A DNA stretch of 64,000 nucleotides from positions 4,150,201 to 4,214,200 of the forward strand of contig OX637359.1 in assembly GCA_951799405.1 (NCBI GenBank), read 5' to 3'. The notes under the pieces are model-generated. The model was not told the origin of the DNA, ran no database searches, and was given only the letters and a program-made list of their open reading frames with translations. Shown here one piece after another: positions 38,263 to 48,519 of the stretch. Source of the DNA: Agapetus fuscipes (lineage: Eukaryota > Arthropoda > Insecta > Trichoptera > Glossosomatidae). The translations under genes were made by a program, and so were the position numbers. How positions within the stretch are numbered: the first letter of the stretch is position 1; every line of letters begins with the position of its first letter.

Positions 38263-38566
38263 TTTAGTTGCATTTTTGCAATCAGTGACATAACGCATCA
38301 AATAAAATTAAATAAAAATGCAAATTCTACGAATTTTGTTTTATTTTAATCTGTTCGAAATTTGAATATTCGAAAAAAGAATTTTATGCACATAAAAAAG
38401 CGTCCTTTGTTCTTTTTAATGAATTTAACAATGTGATTGGCGGAAACAACCTGACACAAAATCGAACAAAGGTACTTTGTTCAGGTTTTTTCCAGGTTTT
38501 AACGAGAAAAATATCAGGTGATTTTTCAAACTGTTATTTTAGTAAAGTCTTAACAATCTTTTGTCT
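38263..38566. other. Unassigned
   Basis: No supported feature. Confidence 0.3.
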
Positions 38567-38790
38567 ATTCTATAATCGAAGTTGCAAAGGTATATTAACA
38601 TTGAAGGATCGTATTTAATGCACGCCCATAGGTAGACACGTGTAAGTTTGCGCTTACACATGCTGCATGTGCTCTTACAAAATACAACCTCACATGAACA
38701 TAAACCTTGCATCTCTTACCGCCTTTCACTGGAACCGGTATGCCATTGGCAAAATTGAACCAAGTTTGTGAAGCATGAAGGGAACATAAT
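38567..38790 (-). mobile_element. A-repeat
   Basis: TATAATCGAAGTTGCAAAGG, GTTTGCGCTTACACATGCTG, TGCCATTGGCAAAATTGAAC. Diverged subfamily. Confidence 0.75.
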
Positions 38791-38802
38791 CAATGTTACA
38801 AA

Positions 38803-39085
38803 GATATATTAAAAAAAAGCAGACACGTGGAAGTTAGCGCTTGCATATGATGCATGTGTACTTAAAAATTAATATCCAAACCTTAAATGAACGTGAGCCC
38901 TGCAACTTTTGCCAACCTTCCCTGAAACAAGGATGCAACTAAGCTACACACTCTTGCAGCGTTATCCCCGAAGGGGTCGCATGTGGCGATTCGGGACCTA
39001 TTTATGCCATTGGCAAAATTGAACCAAGTTCGTAGAGCATGGGATGTCAGCCTTGTACCAACATAAAAGTCCAGAAATACAAATA
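38803..39085 (-). mobile_element. A-repeat interrupted by C-SINE fragment
   Basis: Left part to CCCTGAAACAAGGATG (38934). It resumes at 39004 with ATGCCATTGGCAAAATTG, and ATG is present on both sides of the insert. Confidence 0.75.
38935..39003 (-). mobile_element. C-SINE 3' end inserted in A-repeat
   Basis: GCAACTAAGCTACACACTC, GTTATCCCCGAAGGGGTCGC, GATTCGGGACCTATTT. A strongly 5'-truncated copy of about 70 bp. Confidence 0.75.
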
Positions 39086-39161
39086 ATAAATAACATAACA
39101 GTATATAATATCCATTGGAGAAATTAACAATTAATTCTTATTATACAAAGTCGTTTTGGAA

Positions 39162-39640
39162 GACCGGTCCGTAGCTCAGTGGTAACACTGCGGACTCTGA
39201 ATGGGAAGGCTGTGGGTTCGATTCCCGGCGGAGCACAAAAAATATGCCATTTATATTTTCAAATTTGCTCTTCGCCGGGTTGAAAAATTCATAAAATCTT
39301 TACCAATGACCGGTCACCAAAGGTCCATCCAGCCTTACAGCAACTGGGTCTTGCTTGAGAATTGGCGCTTTGTAGTGACGACGATCAAGCTCGTAAAAAG
39401 GTCGATAGCTCAATTAGTAGAATGCTTGCATTCCATGCCGAGAGCAAGGGTTCGATCTCAAAGGTTTACTCAGCCTTCACAAGAAATGAGAACCAGCCCC
39501 CCCGGAAGCTGAAAACCCCCACTTCAACTGAAAGTGGTTGGTGTGAGGCCGGCCCCCTTACCTGTAAAAATAAATAGGTCCCGAAGCGCCACAGGCAAGA
39601 AGTTACACTATATGTGTAGCTTAGTTGCGTTTTGCGTTTT
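39162..39640 (+). mobile_element. B-C composite SINE, deleted subtype
   Basis: B: GACCGGTCCGTAGCTCAGTG, GTGGGTTCGATTCCCGGCGG. Junction CGTAAAAAGGTCGATAGCTC. In the C module GGTTCGATCTCAAAGGTTTA joins the B-box directly to the middle of the body, deleting about 75 bp. The 3' end is GTAGCTTAGTTGCGTTTTGC. Confidence 0.85.
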
Positions 39641-39659
39641 GGAATACAAGTTTTCTATG

Positions 39660-39785
39660 ATGGAGCTGTCTGTGGAACTATACCGTATGTGACCGAAATT
39701 TCATTGACAAAAAAAAATTGTATGAAAAAACGGTCGTGTGATTGATTTGCCCATGAACTAGTTGTCTGAAGACGAATTATCTTTT
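39660..39785. repeat. FB array fragment
   Basis: TGTGACCGAAATTTCATTGA, ACGGTCGTGTGATTGATTTG and CCATGAACTAGTTGTCTG follow the FB module pattern. Confidence 0.5.
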
Positions 39786-39794
39786 TATTTATTT

Positions 39795-40255
39795 AAGAAA
39801 GCCTATGCGGGAGACTCCCTAGATTCGAGAGACTCTAAGGGTCTATGACACTTGTTATAGTGCCGCAGAGGCGTTGGTGATGTGGCAGTTGCCCATGTCC
39901 TGTTGCAGGGCCGTTAGCTGCGCAGTGTTGTGGTGTGTGTGGCGTTGCTTTGTTTTGAGACACTGAGAGGAAATGGCGATTGATATGGGATTTGAAAAGG
40001 GCAAGGTTAAATTAGGATGGTAACACAGATACCGGTAACTGATTCCAAAAGCGGGCAGTTGAGCAAAGGAATGAGTCGTGAAAACACCAAGTTCTCATAG
40101 TTTTGATATCGACTGCAAATGGTTGAATGTGAGCCGTTCTACGAGTTGCCCTTGTTGTGACGAGAGGAGAGGGTATAAGTGAGGATATTTCATCAGAGCA
40201 GACGGTTTTTCGTGACACGGTAAAATTCACACTTGAAACTCGGATGTACAATATT
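39795..40255 (-). mobile_element. Daphne/Kendo-like LINE 3' end (K)
   Basis: Minus strand: about 80 codons of ORF2 C-terminus (40251-40012), then a 3' UTR containing CTCTGCGGCACTATAACAAG, TCTCTCGAATCTAGGGAGTC and TCCCGCATAGGC, ending in TTAAATAAATAAA. The UTR matches the tail of the B-SINE at 6608 and the fragment at 5290. Confidence 0.7.
40012..40251 (-). pseudogene. LINE ORF2 C-terminal fragment
   Basis: The frame includes TTRATRRTAHIQPFAVDIKT and HDSFLCSTARFWNQLPVSVL followed by a stop, the C-terminal pattern R...H.......T.....SF...A..WN.LP of Jockey-superfamily insect LINEs. The RT domain is absent. Confidence 0.65.
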
Positions 40256-40565
40256 AATTTCGTAAGTTGAAACTTGAAAACTTGCCCCCTCCCAGTTTAA
40301 CCAAGTTGATTTGTTCTAAGTATAAAACTTTGCGTGTTAGTTCAAATATAGTCATTGAGCTCAAATATAAGTGGAGTCGAAACTAGCGTACAAATTGAAG
40401 CATAATATGAGACAAAGCTGTCAGCCGGACCTGTCAAACGAAGACTTGTAAACGTTCATATCGATACAGCTTATAATAAACGTGGTGAAAATTGTAACTA
40501 TGTAAAGTCGCCGTCTAGTAAATGATCACTTTTTATAGTACAATGTGATGACGTCAGCTGTATAA
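40256..40565. other. Unassigned
   Basis: No supported feature. Confidence 0.3.
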
Positions 40566-40664
40566 CAATCTACAATCTAATTTGCAAAGGTATATCGACA
40601 CGTGTAAATTCACGCTTACAAACGCTGCATGTGAACTTACAACTGAATAACCTAACCTCAACTG
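40566..40664 (-). mobile_element. A-repeat 3' half, left arm of inverted pair
   Basis: CTACAATCTAATTTGCAAAGG, CACGCTTACAAACGCTGC. Abuts a plus copy. Confidence 0.65.
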
Positions 40665-40890
40665 ATGCTGACCATCCAAACTGTAAAAAAATGGATCACT
40701 TTGACAATGTCACCAGTGTTTCAGGGAAGGTTGGCAAGAATTGCAGGCCTAATGTTCATTTGAGTTTCAGTTTTTATGCTATAAGTCCACAACGGCATGT
40801 GTAAGTGCGAATTTATACGTGTCTTCATTTAATATGAATCTTAAATGTAGTATATCTGTGCAACTTAGATTTCCGATTATAGATCCATTT
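40665..40890 (+). mobile_element. A-repeat, right arm of inverted pair
   Basis: TGCTGACCATCCAAACTG, GTTTCAGGGAAGGTTGGC, GCAACTTAGATTTCCGATT. Confidence 0.75.
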
Positions 40891-41394
40891 ATATTATACC
40901 TCAACGACCAAAGCGTAAAAACTAAAACTGAAACGTTCACTAGAAGTGCTATATTAGTTTACATGTATTTTCGGGGAAAACGCAATGTGTAAGTTGAATT
41001 TTAGATTTGCACTTAAAGTTCCGAGACCTTTCTCCGCTGTTAACTTCTTCTGATTCCCTGTTTGTCTTTCTTGTTCACATATGAAACCCCACAGGCTCTC
41101 CACACAACTTGCAGCGGCCTCGCTAATGAAATTGTACGGATCCGGCGTGAAATGTTGGCGGAGCCTTCTGTGTACACAGCCTTATTATACATTGTGGTCT
41201 GAGTATTTGAGATAGTAATGTTGTCACGCTTATCCGATAGATGGTGCTTTCCCTCAAGAAATGTGAGAGATAGTGCCACCTTAATAGAATACGCATTTTG
41301 TAAAATATTTTTAAGGGCATTTCTGTTAACACAGGGAAAGTTCATTGTTTTGTTTTATAAATGCAATTGAAAAATCAAAATTTATATTCAGTTT
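40891..41394. other. Unassigned
   Basis: Overlapping short open frames at 41040-41345 (minus) show no family resemblance. The sequence is less A/T-rich than its surroundings. Confidence 0.3.
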
Positions 41395-41610
41395 TATTTA
41401 TTTAAAAAAAAACTCGAGCAAAAAATAAATAAAAGTGCACTAAAACTTTGTTTTTTTTTTCTATTGTGGAAAAAAAATACGTAGGGTATTGTAAAATTAT
41501 AAAAATAAATAAAATAGATGGGCATTTGTATGAACCGTTAGTGGAGAAATTTAGTACTCTCGAAATTTCGTTGGCAACGTAGCCAACGTCTTCAGGAAAC
41601 ACGCTCTCTG
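41395..41610 (-). mobile_element. H-type element with hammerhead-like motif
   Basis: Minus strand near 41604-41557: stem I TTTC/GAGA, core CTGAAGA, extra C, stem II GTTGGC/GCCAAC, GAA, ATTT, then C. An A/T-rich body follows to TTTTTTGCTCGAG. Confidence 0.45.
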
Positions 41611-41774
41611 TACGATGACTTAAGAAGAATGAGGTTGAGGATGAGGAAGAAAAGTGTACTTTTCAATATGTTTATAAATTACATTTTCATCGATTGATGA
41701 TCCACGGCTTACAATTTTTTTGGATGGGTATTTGAGTTACGGCAGCGAATGAGCTATGGATTTTCTGTGTAGTC

Positions 41775-41955
41775 CAGTGGGTAACTCAGTTGAAAGATCG
41801 CTTGTGTTTAATGCCAGACAGCTATAGTTCGATTCCGACTATAAGTGGCAGAAATAAGTCCCTGTAACGGTTTTTATTTCAATCCCAAAATAAAAATACT
41901 GACGAGGTTTACTCAGTCTCACAATAAATGAGAACCTGTCCCTTCAAGAAAAAAA
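41775..41955 (+). mobile_element. C-SINE, old
   Basis: GGTAACTCAGTTGAAAGATC, AGTTCGATTCCGACTA, ACTGACGAGGTTTACTCAG, AATGAGAACCTGTCCC. Confidence 0.6.
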
Positions 41956-42184
41956 TGTGAAAGATAAATCACTTTCTAGGAGTGCCGTCGTATATTCTAT
42001 ACATTTTCGGTCTTATTCATTTGATAAGTTGAGCCCAAAACCAGAGCAAAACTAGCTTATTAAACTGGGAAAACCAGCTTTATACTGGTTTAAAAATTAA
42101 AACCTTTTTATGACTAAGGTGGTTTAGGTTTACGCAATCAAAGGGAGGTTTATGCAAAAGTAAAGTTTTATACTTGCAGTAAAC

Positions 42185-42492
42185 TCCTTGACTTATAGAT
42201 TGGTTTGAGGCTGACCACCTTTACTGTATAAAATGTTTCACTTTGCCAGTGTCACTTGTGGTTTAGGGAAGGTCGGCAAGTTGCAGGTTGTATGCTGATT
42301 TGAGGCTTTAATGTTTATTCCTAAGTACACATGCACCATTTTTTTGCATGTTAATATATCTTTTCAACTAAGATAGTAGATTATAAAGCTTTATATACAC
42401 ACGCAGCTTGTGCAAGTGCATTGAAAACTACATGCATTAAAAAGCCTTAAATGCCGATATATCTCTGTAACTAAGATTAAAGATAGATTTAA
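42185..42492 (+). mobile_element. A-repeat with a second partial copy in tandem
   Basis: CTCCTTGACTTATAGATTGG to TCAACTAAGATAGTAGATTA (about 42385), then ACGCAGCTTGTGCAAGTGC and TCTGTAACTAAGATTAAAG (to 42492). Confidence 0.7.
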
Positions 42493-42754
42493 GGAACACG
42501 TTTTGGAAAAAATAAATTTAGATTAGCTTACGCAAAGACAAAATAAAAATAAATGTAAATTAGAGATTACATTTTTTAGTATGGAAAAAAATAAATATAA
42601 AAAATATTCTTTAAATTGAGTCGTTCATAATAAATAGGGGGTATTATGTCGACAATACATTGAGGGATGATCAGAATGTAAATAAAATTTGGTAAATCCC
42701 CGGGATGTAATTTGTAGCTGTAAGCCATCGGGACTTACAGGGATTTTAGCGAGA

Positions 42755-43330
42755 GCATTCTGGATCCACGACAAATCGGTCACAGACAACCCATCCACAA
42801 ACAGTTCAACCATGGACAAAATGGTCACACGATAGTTCATCCGCATGACATTTCGGTGACGAAAAATTCTGCTACATACAACTCGTCAACAGACACATTG
42901 CGTCTGCTTAGTGTTTGTTTGTCTTACGTATATTGGATCAATTTGTCTTATGAAAACTGTAAATTAATTAAAAATATTTAAAACAACTCTTACATTAAAA
43001 TGTTTAACGTTTTTTTTATTAGCTCAGATTGCGTAGAATGTGATTGTTAAGACAATTTCATTGAAAGGTCATCTGTGATTCAAATGGTAGATAATCGAAA
43101 CATGCACTGGGGCGACAATTAGTCACTTAAAATTGTGCATATGAGACTTTTCGGGCACATACAATACAGACTCACCGGTATCTCCATCACAAAAAGCTTG
43201 CTCTTTAAAAACCTTTGTAATTACTGTAGTTTTAATTAATTTTAGTTTTCTGTGATGAAGATGTCTGTGGACCATATCCATACATTAAAGTTAAAGGTAA
43301 ATAAGTGACACATTAAGCTACCATGGAGTT
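42755..43330. mobile_element. FB element
   Basis: Left array 42765-42910 opens CCACGACAAATCGGTCACAG and continues ACAAAATGGTCACACGATAG. The core includes GCTCAGATTGCGTAGAATG at about 43022. The right side is eroded (CGACAATTAGTCAC, GACTTTTCGGGCACATAC). Confidence 0.65.
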
Positions 43331-43529
43331 CAAAGATAAATGTATTTTTTCACATATGGTCTGCGAGAGAAAACATTAAAAAAGTGTGAAAATCCTTTAG
43401 GTTAGAAGCTTTTAATAAAGCACTTCATCATAATAAGCTTGTTGACTTTGAGAAGTTGCACGCAATACAATGTTCATCCACGATTTCTCAAATCAGTGAA
43501 TCAGTATTTTTTTTTTGTACCTTTAATAA

Positions 43530-43945
43530 TAATAAAGCTTTATTCCAGCCCGGTCACGCGGAGGGTCCAATACAGGACCAGCCATATAAACAAAATATGG
43601 ATCGAAAAAAACATAAGAAAATAAAAACAGATGACAGCGTGGAGATGAAGAATGCGTTGTGGCTGAAAAACCTATGCCAACGGTTTAATCTGTTGTGAGC
43701 TGCAGCATCTCAGGCTCAGTGGAGTATCTTTTTCAGCCTCAGCATACCAGCTCAAGACCTCCACAGCCCCGATTTCCATCTGCTGGCTATCAATTTTGCC
43801 ACGATGTCGTTGCTGCTGGACTTGAGCCTCTCTCGGAATCCAGCCACTCGGTGCCGCAACAGTCCATTCCAGTGTGGTAGATGGGCCTCAGCAAACATAC
43901 CACCAGCGCTGCGACTTCTTATCATGCGCATTATTAACAACTACC
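43530..43945 (-). mobile_element. LINE 3' end with ATT tail
   Basis: Minus strand: coding block AHLPHWNGLLRHRVAGFRER then LKSSSNDIVAKLIASRWKSG (about 43880-43760) and a stop. A UTR follows, ending TGACCGGGCTGGAATAAAGC with a TTATTATTATT tail at about 43530. The clade is uncertain. Confidence 0.55.
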
Positions 43946-43954
43946 CTCGTGGAG

Positions 43955-44400
43955 TGGGTTGTTGCTAGCTCGAATGGCTGGGTTCAGAGAGAGAATTGAA
44001 AAAAGCCACAACTCTCTGATAGCAGCAACCACTAGGCCTGAAATGGGAGTTGGGCATATGGCAGCATTGGGCAAGGAGTTAAGGCTTACTCAGCCATCAC
44101 GTTGATTCCTTCTCTACTGTAATATTTTCTGCAGTTACCTTCTTCCATTAATTTCTTTTCCGTGCCCTAGTGTAGATACATGCATTTTTTTCTGTGTATT
44201 ATTGTTAACTTTTCTCTTGTATGCTTTCTTTTTATATTTTCTCACATTTATTTTGCTTTCCCTGTAATATTATTATTTTTTTCTTTAATTATTTTTTTCT
44301 TATATGCATCCTACTATATTGTATCCTGTACTCGTATTTCCTCTGTAATAACCTTAAAATTTAATACGGTTAATAAAGATTTATTATTATTCTTATTATT
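43955..44400 (+). mobile_element. LINE 3' end with TTA tail, head-to-head with the previous
   Basis: Coding block MAGFRERIEKSHNSLIAATT (from about 43976) and a short terminus with a stop near 44105, a pyrimidine-rich UTR, then GGTTAATAAAGATTTATTAT and TTATTATTATTATAG. MAGFRERI is homologous to VAGFRERL in the adjacent minus-strand element. Confidence 0.55.
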
Positions 44401-44404
44401 ATTA

Positions 44405-44668
44405 TAGCTCCTTGACTGATAGGTTGGTATGAGGCTGACCACCCGTGCTGTAAAAATCAGTTCACTTTTGCCAATGCCACCCCGGTTCAGGGAACGGCGG
44501 CAGGAGTTGCAAGGTTTATGTCCATGTGAGGTTTTCTTCATTTTTATGTACACATGCAGAATGTGTTGGGGCGATTCTACATGTGCCTGTCTGTAAGCAT
44601 GCATTTCATATGAGCCTTAAATGTTAACATATCCTTGCAGCTTAGATTATAGATTATAGATTATAGAA
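44405..44668 (+). mobile_element. A-repeat, full length
   Basis: CTCCTTGACTGATAGGTTGG to GCAGCTTAGATTATAGATT with a TATAGAT tail. Confidence 0.85.
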
Positions 44669-44689
44669 GAAGAACTTTAAGAGGGCGAT

Positions 44690-44890
44690 AAATTATTTGT
44701 GATTTAAATGTCATTGACCGAAAAGTCATGTAGACGATCTGTCGAGTGACCGTATTGTCCGAGACCAATGTGTCTGTAGTCGATTCATCTGTGGCCTCGT
44801 TGTTTGTGAACAAAACGTCGTTGACCAAAAAATCGTGGGGAGAATCTGTCCTTGGACGAGCTATCTTTGATTGACTTTTCGTGGAACGGA
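44690..44890. repeat. FB array
   Basis: GATCTGTCGAGTGACCGTA, TTGACCAAAAAATCGTGGGG, TTGACTTTTCGTGGAACGG. Modules of about 16 bp ending in the family terminus CGTGGAAC. Confidence 0.65.
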
Positions 44891-45014
44891 ACATTCTATA
44901 CCTACAATAATGGGAAAAATATATTCGTTTTATTATCTCCATTGATCCCCCCTCATTTTTCTTTTAGCACCCCGTGGGAAATGCAAAAGTAATATATTTT
45001 ATCATCGGTAATTT

Positions 45015-45060
45015 TTGTAATCTATAATCTAAGTTGCAAAGATTATATTTAAAATGAAAT
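45015..45060 (-). mobile_element. A-repeat tail fragment
   Basis: GTAATCTATAATCTAAGTTG, CAAAGATTATATTTAAAATG. Confidence 0.5.
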
Positions 45061-45204
45061 ATCGTCACCTTAACTGAAACTGCTGAATAAGTGACATGTT
45101 TAACTAAATGCACTATAATAGATATGATAAATATAATATACGAGTACACGAGAAATCCAGAATAATGTAAATTCTCCATCAAGCATTCATAATAATAACA
45201 ATAA

Positions 45205-45515
45205 ATAAAATTAGGATTATTTATTTGGTGCGCGCTGTTTTGTGTGAGTCACACCTCAAGAGCCCTCTGCGAGCTTGATTGTCGCTGTAGAAAGCGCCAA
45301 TTCTAAAGCAAGATCCAGTTGCTGTAAGGCTGGATGGACCTTTAGTGACCGGTATTTGGTAAAGTGAATTTTTCCCACAGCGAAGAGCATATTTGAAAAT
45401 AGAAATATTGACGAAATAAATGGTAGGTATATTTTTTGTGCTCCACCGGGATTCGAACCCATAACCTTCCATTTACAAGTCAGAAGTGTTAACCACTAGA
45501 CTACGGACCGGACAA
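45205..45515 (-). mobile_element. B-SINE with L2-type tail
   Basis: On the plus strand: TTTATTTGGTGCGCGCTG, GTCACACCTCAAGAGCCCTC, body, GGGATTCGAACCCATAACC, ACTAGACTACGGACCGG. Complete, without a 5S head. Confidence 0.85.
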
Positions 45516-45559
45516 CGTTAATCAGAATATGAATTTATATTTAACTGTATTAGTGTCAC

Positions 45560-45640
45560 TTTTCCAGAAAGCAATTTTATATTTTACAATAGCGGTAGTG
45601 AGCCTCACACCACCCATTAATTTGTCAAAGAATTTGAATT
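45560..45640 (-). mobile_element. A-repeat 5' fragment
   Basis: TATTTTACAATAGCGGTAG, GAGCCTCACACCACCCATTA. Confidence 0.45.
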
Positions 45641-45986
45641 CAAACAAAAATTGAAAATAAAAAAAAAACAAAGCCCTACTCGTCTTGGCTAATTGAGTCG
45701 CCTTTGTGTAGAAAATTCCTTTTAACCGGTTTTTTTTTGTTCCCGGTTTTTTAGAAATGAAAACACCGTTTTACAAGTGAGAAATTCCGGCTGCTCGTTT
45801 ACCGCCGCTTTTCTTTGTAACGAAAAATTCAATCAAACTTTGAAAGGGCCCTTCAGATATGAATACAAATACAGAGTCTATGGCCGTATTGTAAGACTCA
45901 CTTTTTGTTGTATCCAAAAAAAAAAATCAGTAAATGTGTCTTAAAAGTCATGTAAAATTGAATTATTTTGCAGATAAAAACGTGGC
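45641..45986. other. Unassigned
   Basis: No supported feature. Confidence 0.3.
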
Positions 45987-46245
45987 TGGTCGATAGCTCA
46001 GTTGGTAGAGTGCTTGCATTCCATGCCGTGAGCTCGGGTTCGAATCCCACCGAGGGTGTCAGATATGATTTCCCGTTTCGATGCTTATTTCAAACCCCAA
46101 AATAAAATACCGGCAAGGTTTACTCAGCATTCACAATAAATTAGTACCAGCCTTCTCGAGAGCTGGGAAACCCCCAATTCAACTGAAGTGGTTGGCGTAA
46201 GGCCAGCCTTCTTACATGTAAAAAACATATAGGTTCAACTCACCA
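45987..46245 (+). mobile_element. C-SINE
   Basis: GGTCGATAGCTCAGTTGGTA, GGGTTCGAATCCCACCGAG, TACCGGCAAGGTTTACTCAG, GTAAGGCCAGCC, AGGTTCAACTCACCATG. The 3' terminus is lost. Confidence 0.85.
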
Positions 46246-46545
46246 TGTATGGATGATGTTTGATTGTTTGGATTCCTGGTTTTCTTAATGTTTGATGTCC
46301 ATTAACGTTAAAATTATTTGATTGTATAACATAAGATAAGTTAAAATAATTATGTATGTACCAATGTATTGAAATGATCTTAAACTTTCTACAAATCGCT
46401 GCCTTAGTTCTTGTTTATCGTATACGCCATTGATTTTTTTTTATTTAATTTATAATTTTTTGAATGAATTCAAACAAAACACTGTTTATTTTCACAATAA
46501 AATTTATTTCAAAAGATTAAAATCTTTAAAACAAATTACAATGAT
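46246..46545. other. Unassigned
   Basis: A/T-rich; no supported feature. Confidence 0.3.
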
Positions 46546-46735
46546 TTTTTTTTACATGAGCAATGTTTGCATGTGTACTGAACCAATGTGTCTTATGAAA
46601 ACAAGAAATTTATTTAAAAAATATTTAAAAGAACTCTCACATTATCGAGTTTCACGGTTTTTCTTAGATCGGATTGTGTAGAATTTGATTCATAAGACAA
46701 CTGCATGAAAAAGTCATATTTGACAAGATTGGCGT
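46546..46735 (+). mobile_element. FB core without arrays
   Basis: ATGAGCAATGTTTGCATGTG, GTACTGAACCAATGTGTC, AGATCGGATTGTGTAGAATT. The same core as at 22.9 and 42.9 kb, but flanking arrays are not recognisable. Confidence 0.55.
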
Positions 46736-46837
46736 ATACGATAAACAAGAACTGGGGGAGCGAAATGTCTATGCACCTTTCAGGTAGAACAAGTAAACCT
46801 ATAAAACCAACGGTGACTGACAAAATATGTATACTGA

Positions 46838-47075
46838 GGTAATGTGAATGGAAAAAACGGTAAGGGACGACCGACAAAATTATCGAGTGATCAGATTGAG
46901 GATATTGTGAAAGAATGGGATATACAAAGTGAGCGTAAAAGAAGAAAATGCATGAAAAAGAAGATGGATATGAATGAATTGAAAGAGGTATGTAAGGATA
47001 GGAAAAAATGGAGGAAGCTCTGCAGAGACTCTGGCCACCCCTAGCGGAATGGCGCCAGAGTTACAGTTAACGGTG
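46838..47075 (+). pseudogene. T-RTE LINE 3' end
   Basis: Frame NGKNGKGRPTKLSSDQIEDI, VKEWDIQSERKRRKCMKKKM, LKEVCKDRKKWRKLCRDSGH, stop, then GGCGCCAGAGTTACAGTTA. Confidence 0.8.
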
Positions 47076-47084
47076 TAACGCTAA

Positions 47085-47212
47085 GGCCCTGTATTTTCAG
47101 CGCTATCTTATGTGACTTTAAGCTGATAAAAAAAAACACACACACAGTTGAAGTAAGTGCATTATTTTCATTTAGTATACAGTCGCTATACTATGGTTGA
47201 AAATACTGGACC
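47085..47212. mobile_element. Harbinger-like MITE, 128 bp
   Basis: Ends GGCCCTGTATTTTCAGC and TTGAAAATACTGGACC are inverse repeats. The flanks are TAA on the left and TTA on the right. Related ends occur in the MITE at 58377. An internal (AC)n run is present. Confidence 0.6.
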
Positions 47213-47268
47213 TTACACTCTTAAACTCCTACTAAGCTTTACTGTTTCTTTTAACGTATTTGCAGATG

Positions 47269-47770
47269 CAACGCAAAAACGCAACTAAGCTACACATATA
47301 GTGTAACTTCTTGCCTGCAATCCCCGAAGGGGTCGCATGTGGCGCTTCGGGACCTATTTATTTTTACAGTTAAGGGAGCTGGCCTCCCACCAACCACTTT
47401 CAGTTGAAGGGGAAGTTTCCCAGCTCCCGGGGGGGCTGGTTTTCATTTCTTGTGAAGGCTGAGTAAACCTTTGAGATCGAACCCTTGCTCTCGGCATGGA
47501 ATGCTAGCACTCTACCAATTGAGCTATCGACCTTTTTACGAGCTTGATCGTCGTCGCTGCAAAGCGCCAATTCTCGAACAAGACCCAGTTGCTGTAAGGC
47601 TGGATGGAACTTTGGTGACCGGTCATTGGTAAAGGTTTTATGAATTTTTCGACCCGGCGAAGAGCAAATTTGAAAATATAAATGGTATATTTTTTGTGCT
47701 CCGCCGGGAATCGAACCCACAACCTTCCCATTCAGAGTCCGCAGTGTTACCACTGAGCTACGAACCGGTC
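47269..47770 (-). mobile_element. B-C composite SINE, deleted subtype
   Basis: The inverse of the 39162 copy, with the same B-box to body junction (AAACCTTTGAGATCGAACC on the plus strand). Head end ACTGAGCTACGAACCGGTC at 47770, tail end ACGCAAAAACGCAACTAAGC at 47269. Confidence 0.85.
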
Positions 47771-48244
47771 AAAATATAAAATGGTTTTTTGGCACATGCG
47801 AGACCACGCCAGAATATTCTAGTTAAAATGTTGGAGCACACTGTTATGTCGAACAAATACAAGTATTATATACCTAGAGACACAGACACACTCACACAAG
47901 TAAAAAAACACAGACACACAATAACGCATTCGTAACAATACATTGGGTTTTATAATAGAGAAGAATATGGCCAAGTGATGCTTCCACCCAAGCAACATTG
48001 GTACCCACTACTTAATCAATTGGCGTTGAAATGAGGCTTTGTTGGGCTTGCTTTGTGTGCTCTACTCGCATGAAAAATGATCGACTTCAAACAAAAGTTG
48101 AACGCCTAGTATTTCCATTGGGCCTACAGTCAATTTAAACAGCCTATCGGGAACGTATTTCATTTGAGAGTATCTGCCAATAATGTGAGCACACAAAATT
48201 GGTAGATTGAAATAGGAGATGTTGTAAGAAAATAAACATATTTT
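47771..48244. other. Unassigned
   Basis: ACACAGAC-type words near 47880-47930 resemble 14430-14470. Otherwise nothing recognised. Confidence 0.3.
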
Positions 48245-48415
48245 ATATGTTAAATATTAAATAAATTAACACAGTTTTAATTCACTTTTTAAAATTTTAT
48301 TGTTGTCTAGTACTTTCGCCTATAAGGCATCTTCAGGACAATGATATTGATATGGTTTATATGGTTATGGAAATATTTTATATGGTTTGTGTATTAAGAC
48401 AGTGAAAATTTATGT
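48245..48415 (-). mobile_element. H2 element, circularly permuted order
   Basis: On the minus strand the end signature TTTTCACTGTCTTAATACAC (48415-48390) comes before the hammerhead motif, and the body (AATAAAATTTTAAAAAGTG) follows. At 37.7 and 63.1 kb the signature follows the body, so this order implies a tandem or circular intermediate. Confidence 0.6.
48303..48341 (-). ncRNA. Hammerhead-ribozyme-like motif (best example)
   Basis: Minus strand: stem I TTGTC/GACAA (5 bp), core CTGAAGA, extra T, stem II GCCT/AGGC with loop TAT, GAA, self-complementary stem III AGTACT, candidate cleavage after A. All conserved core positions are satisfied. Confidence 0.6.
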
Positions 48416-48519
48416 TTTATCCTAGATTTTATAGAAATACATCAGAATAAATCTTTGTTCTTTTTTGTTTAACTGTTTTTCTTTCACTTAATCTATTAAT
48501 GTACATGAGTATTTGCTCA

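Noticed and set aside
45987..46060. C-SINE and B-SINE heads as real tRNA genes
   Set aside because: A and B boxes are present, but no cloverleaf with a 7-bp acceptor stem and a clear anticodon loop can be drawn, and the same head recurs with the same SINE body.
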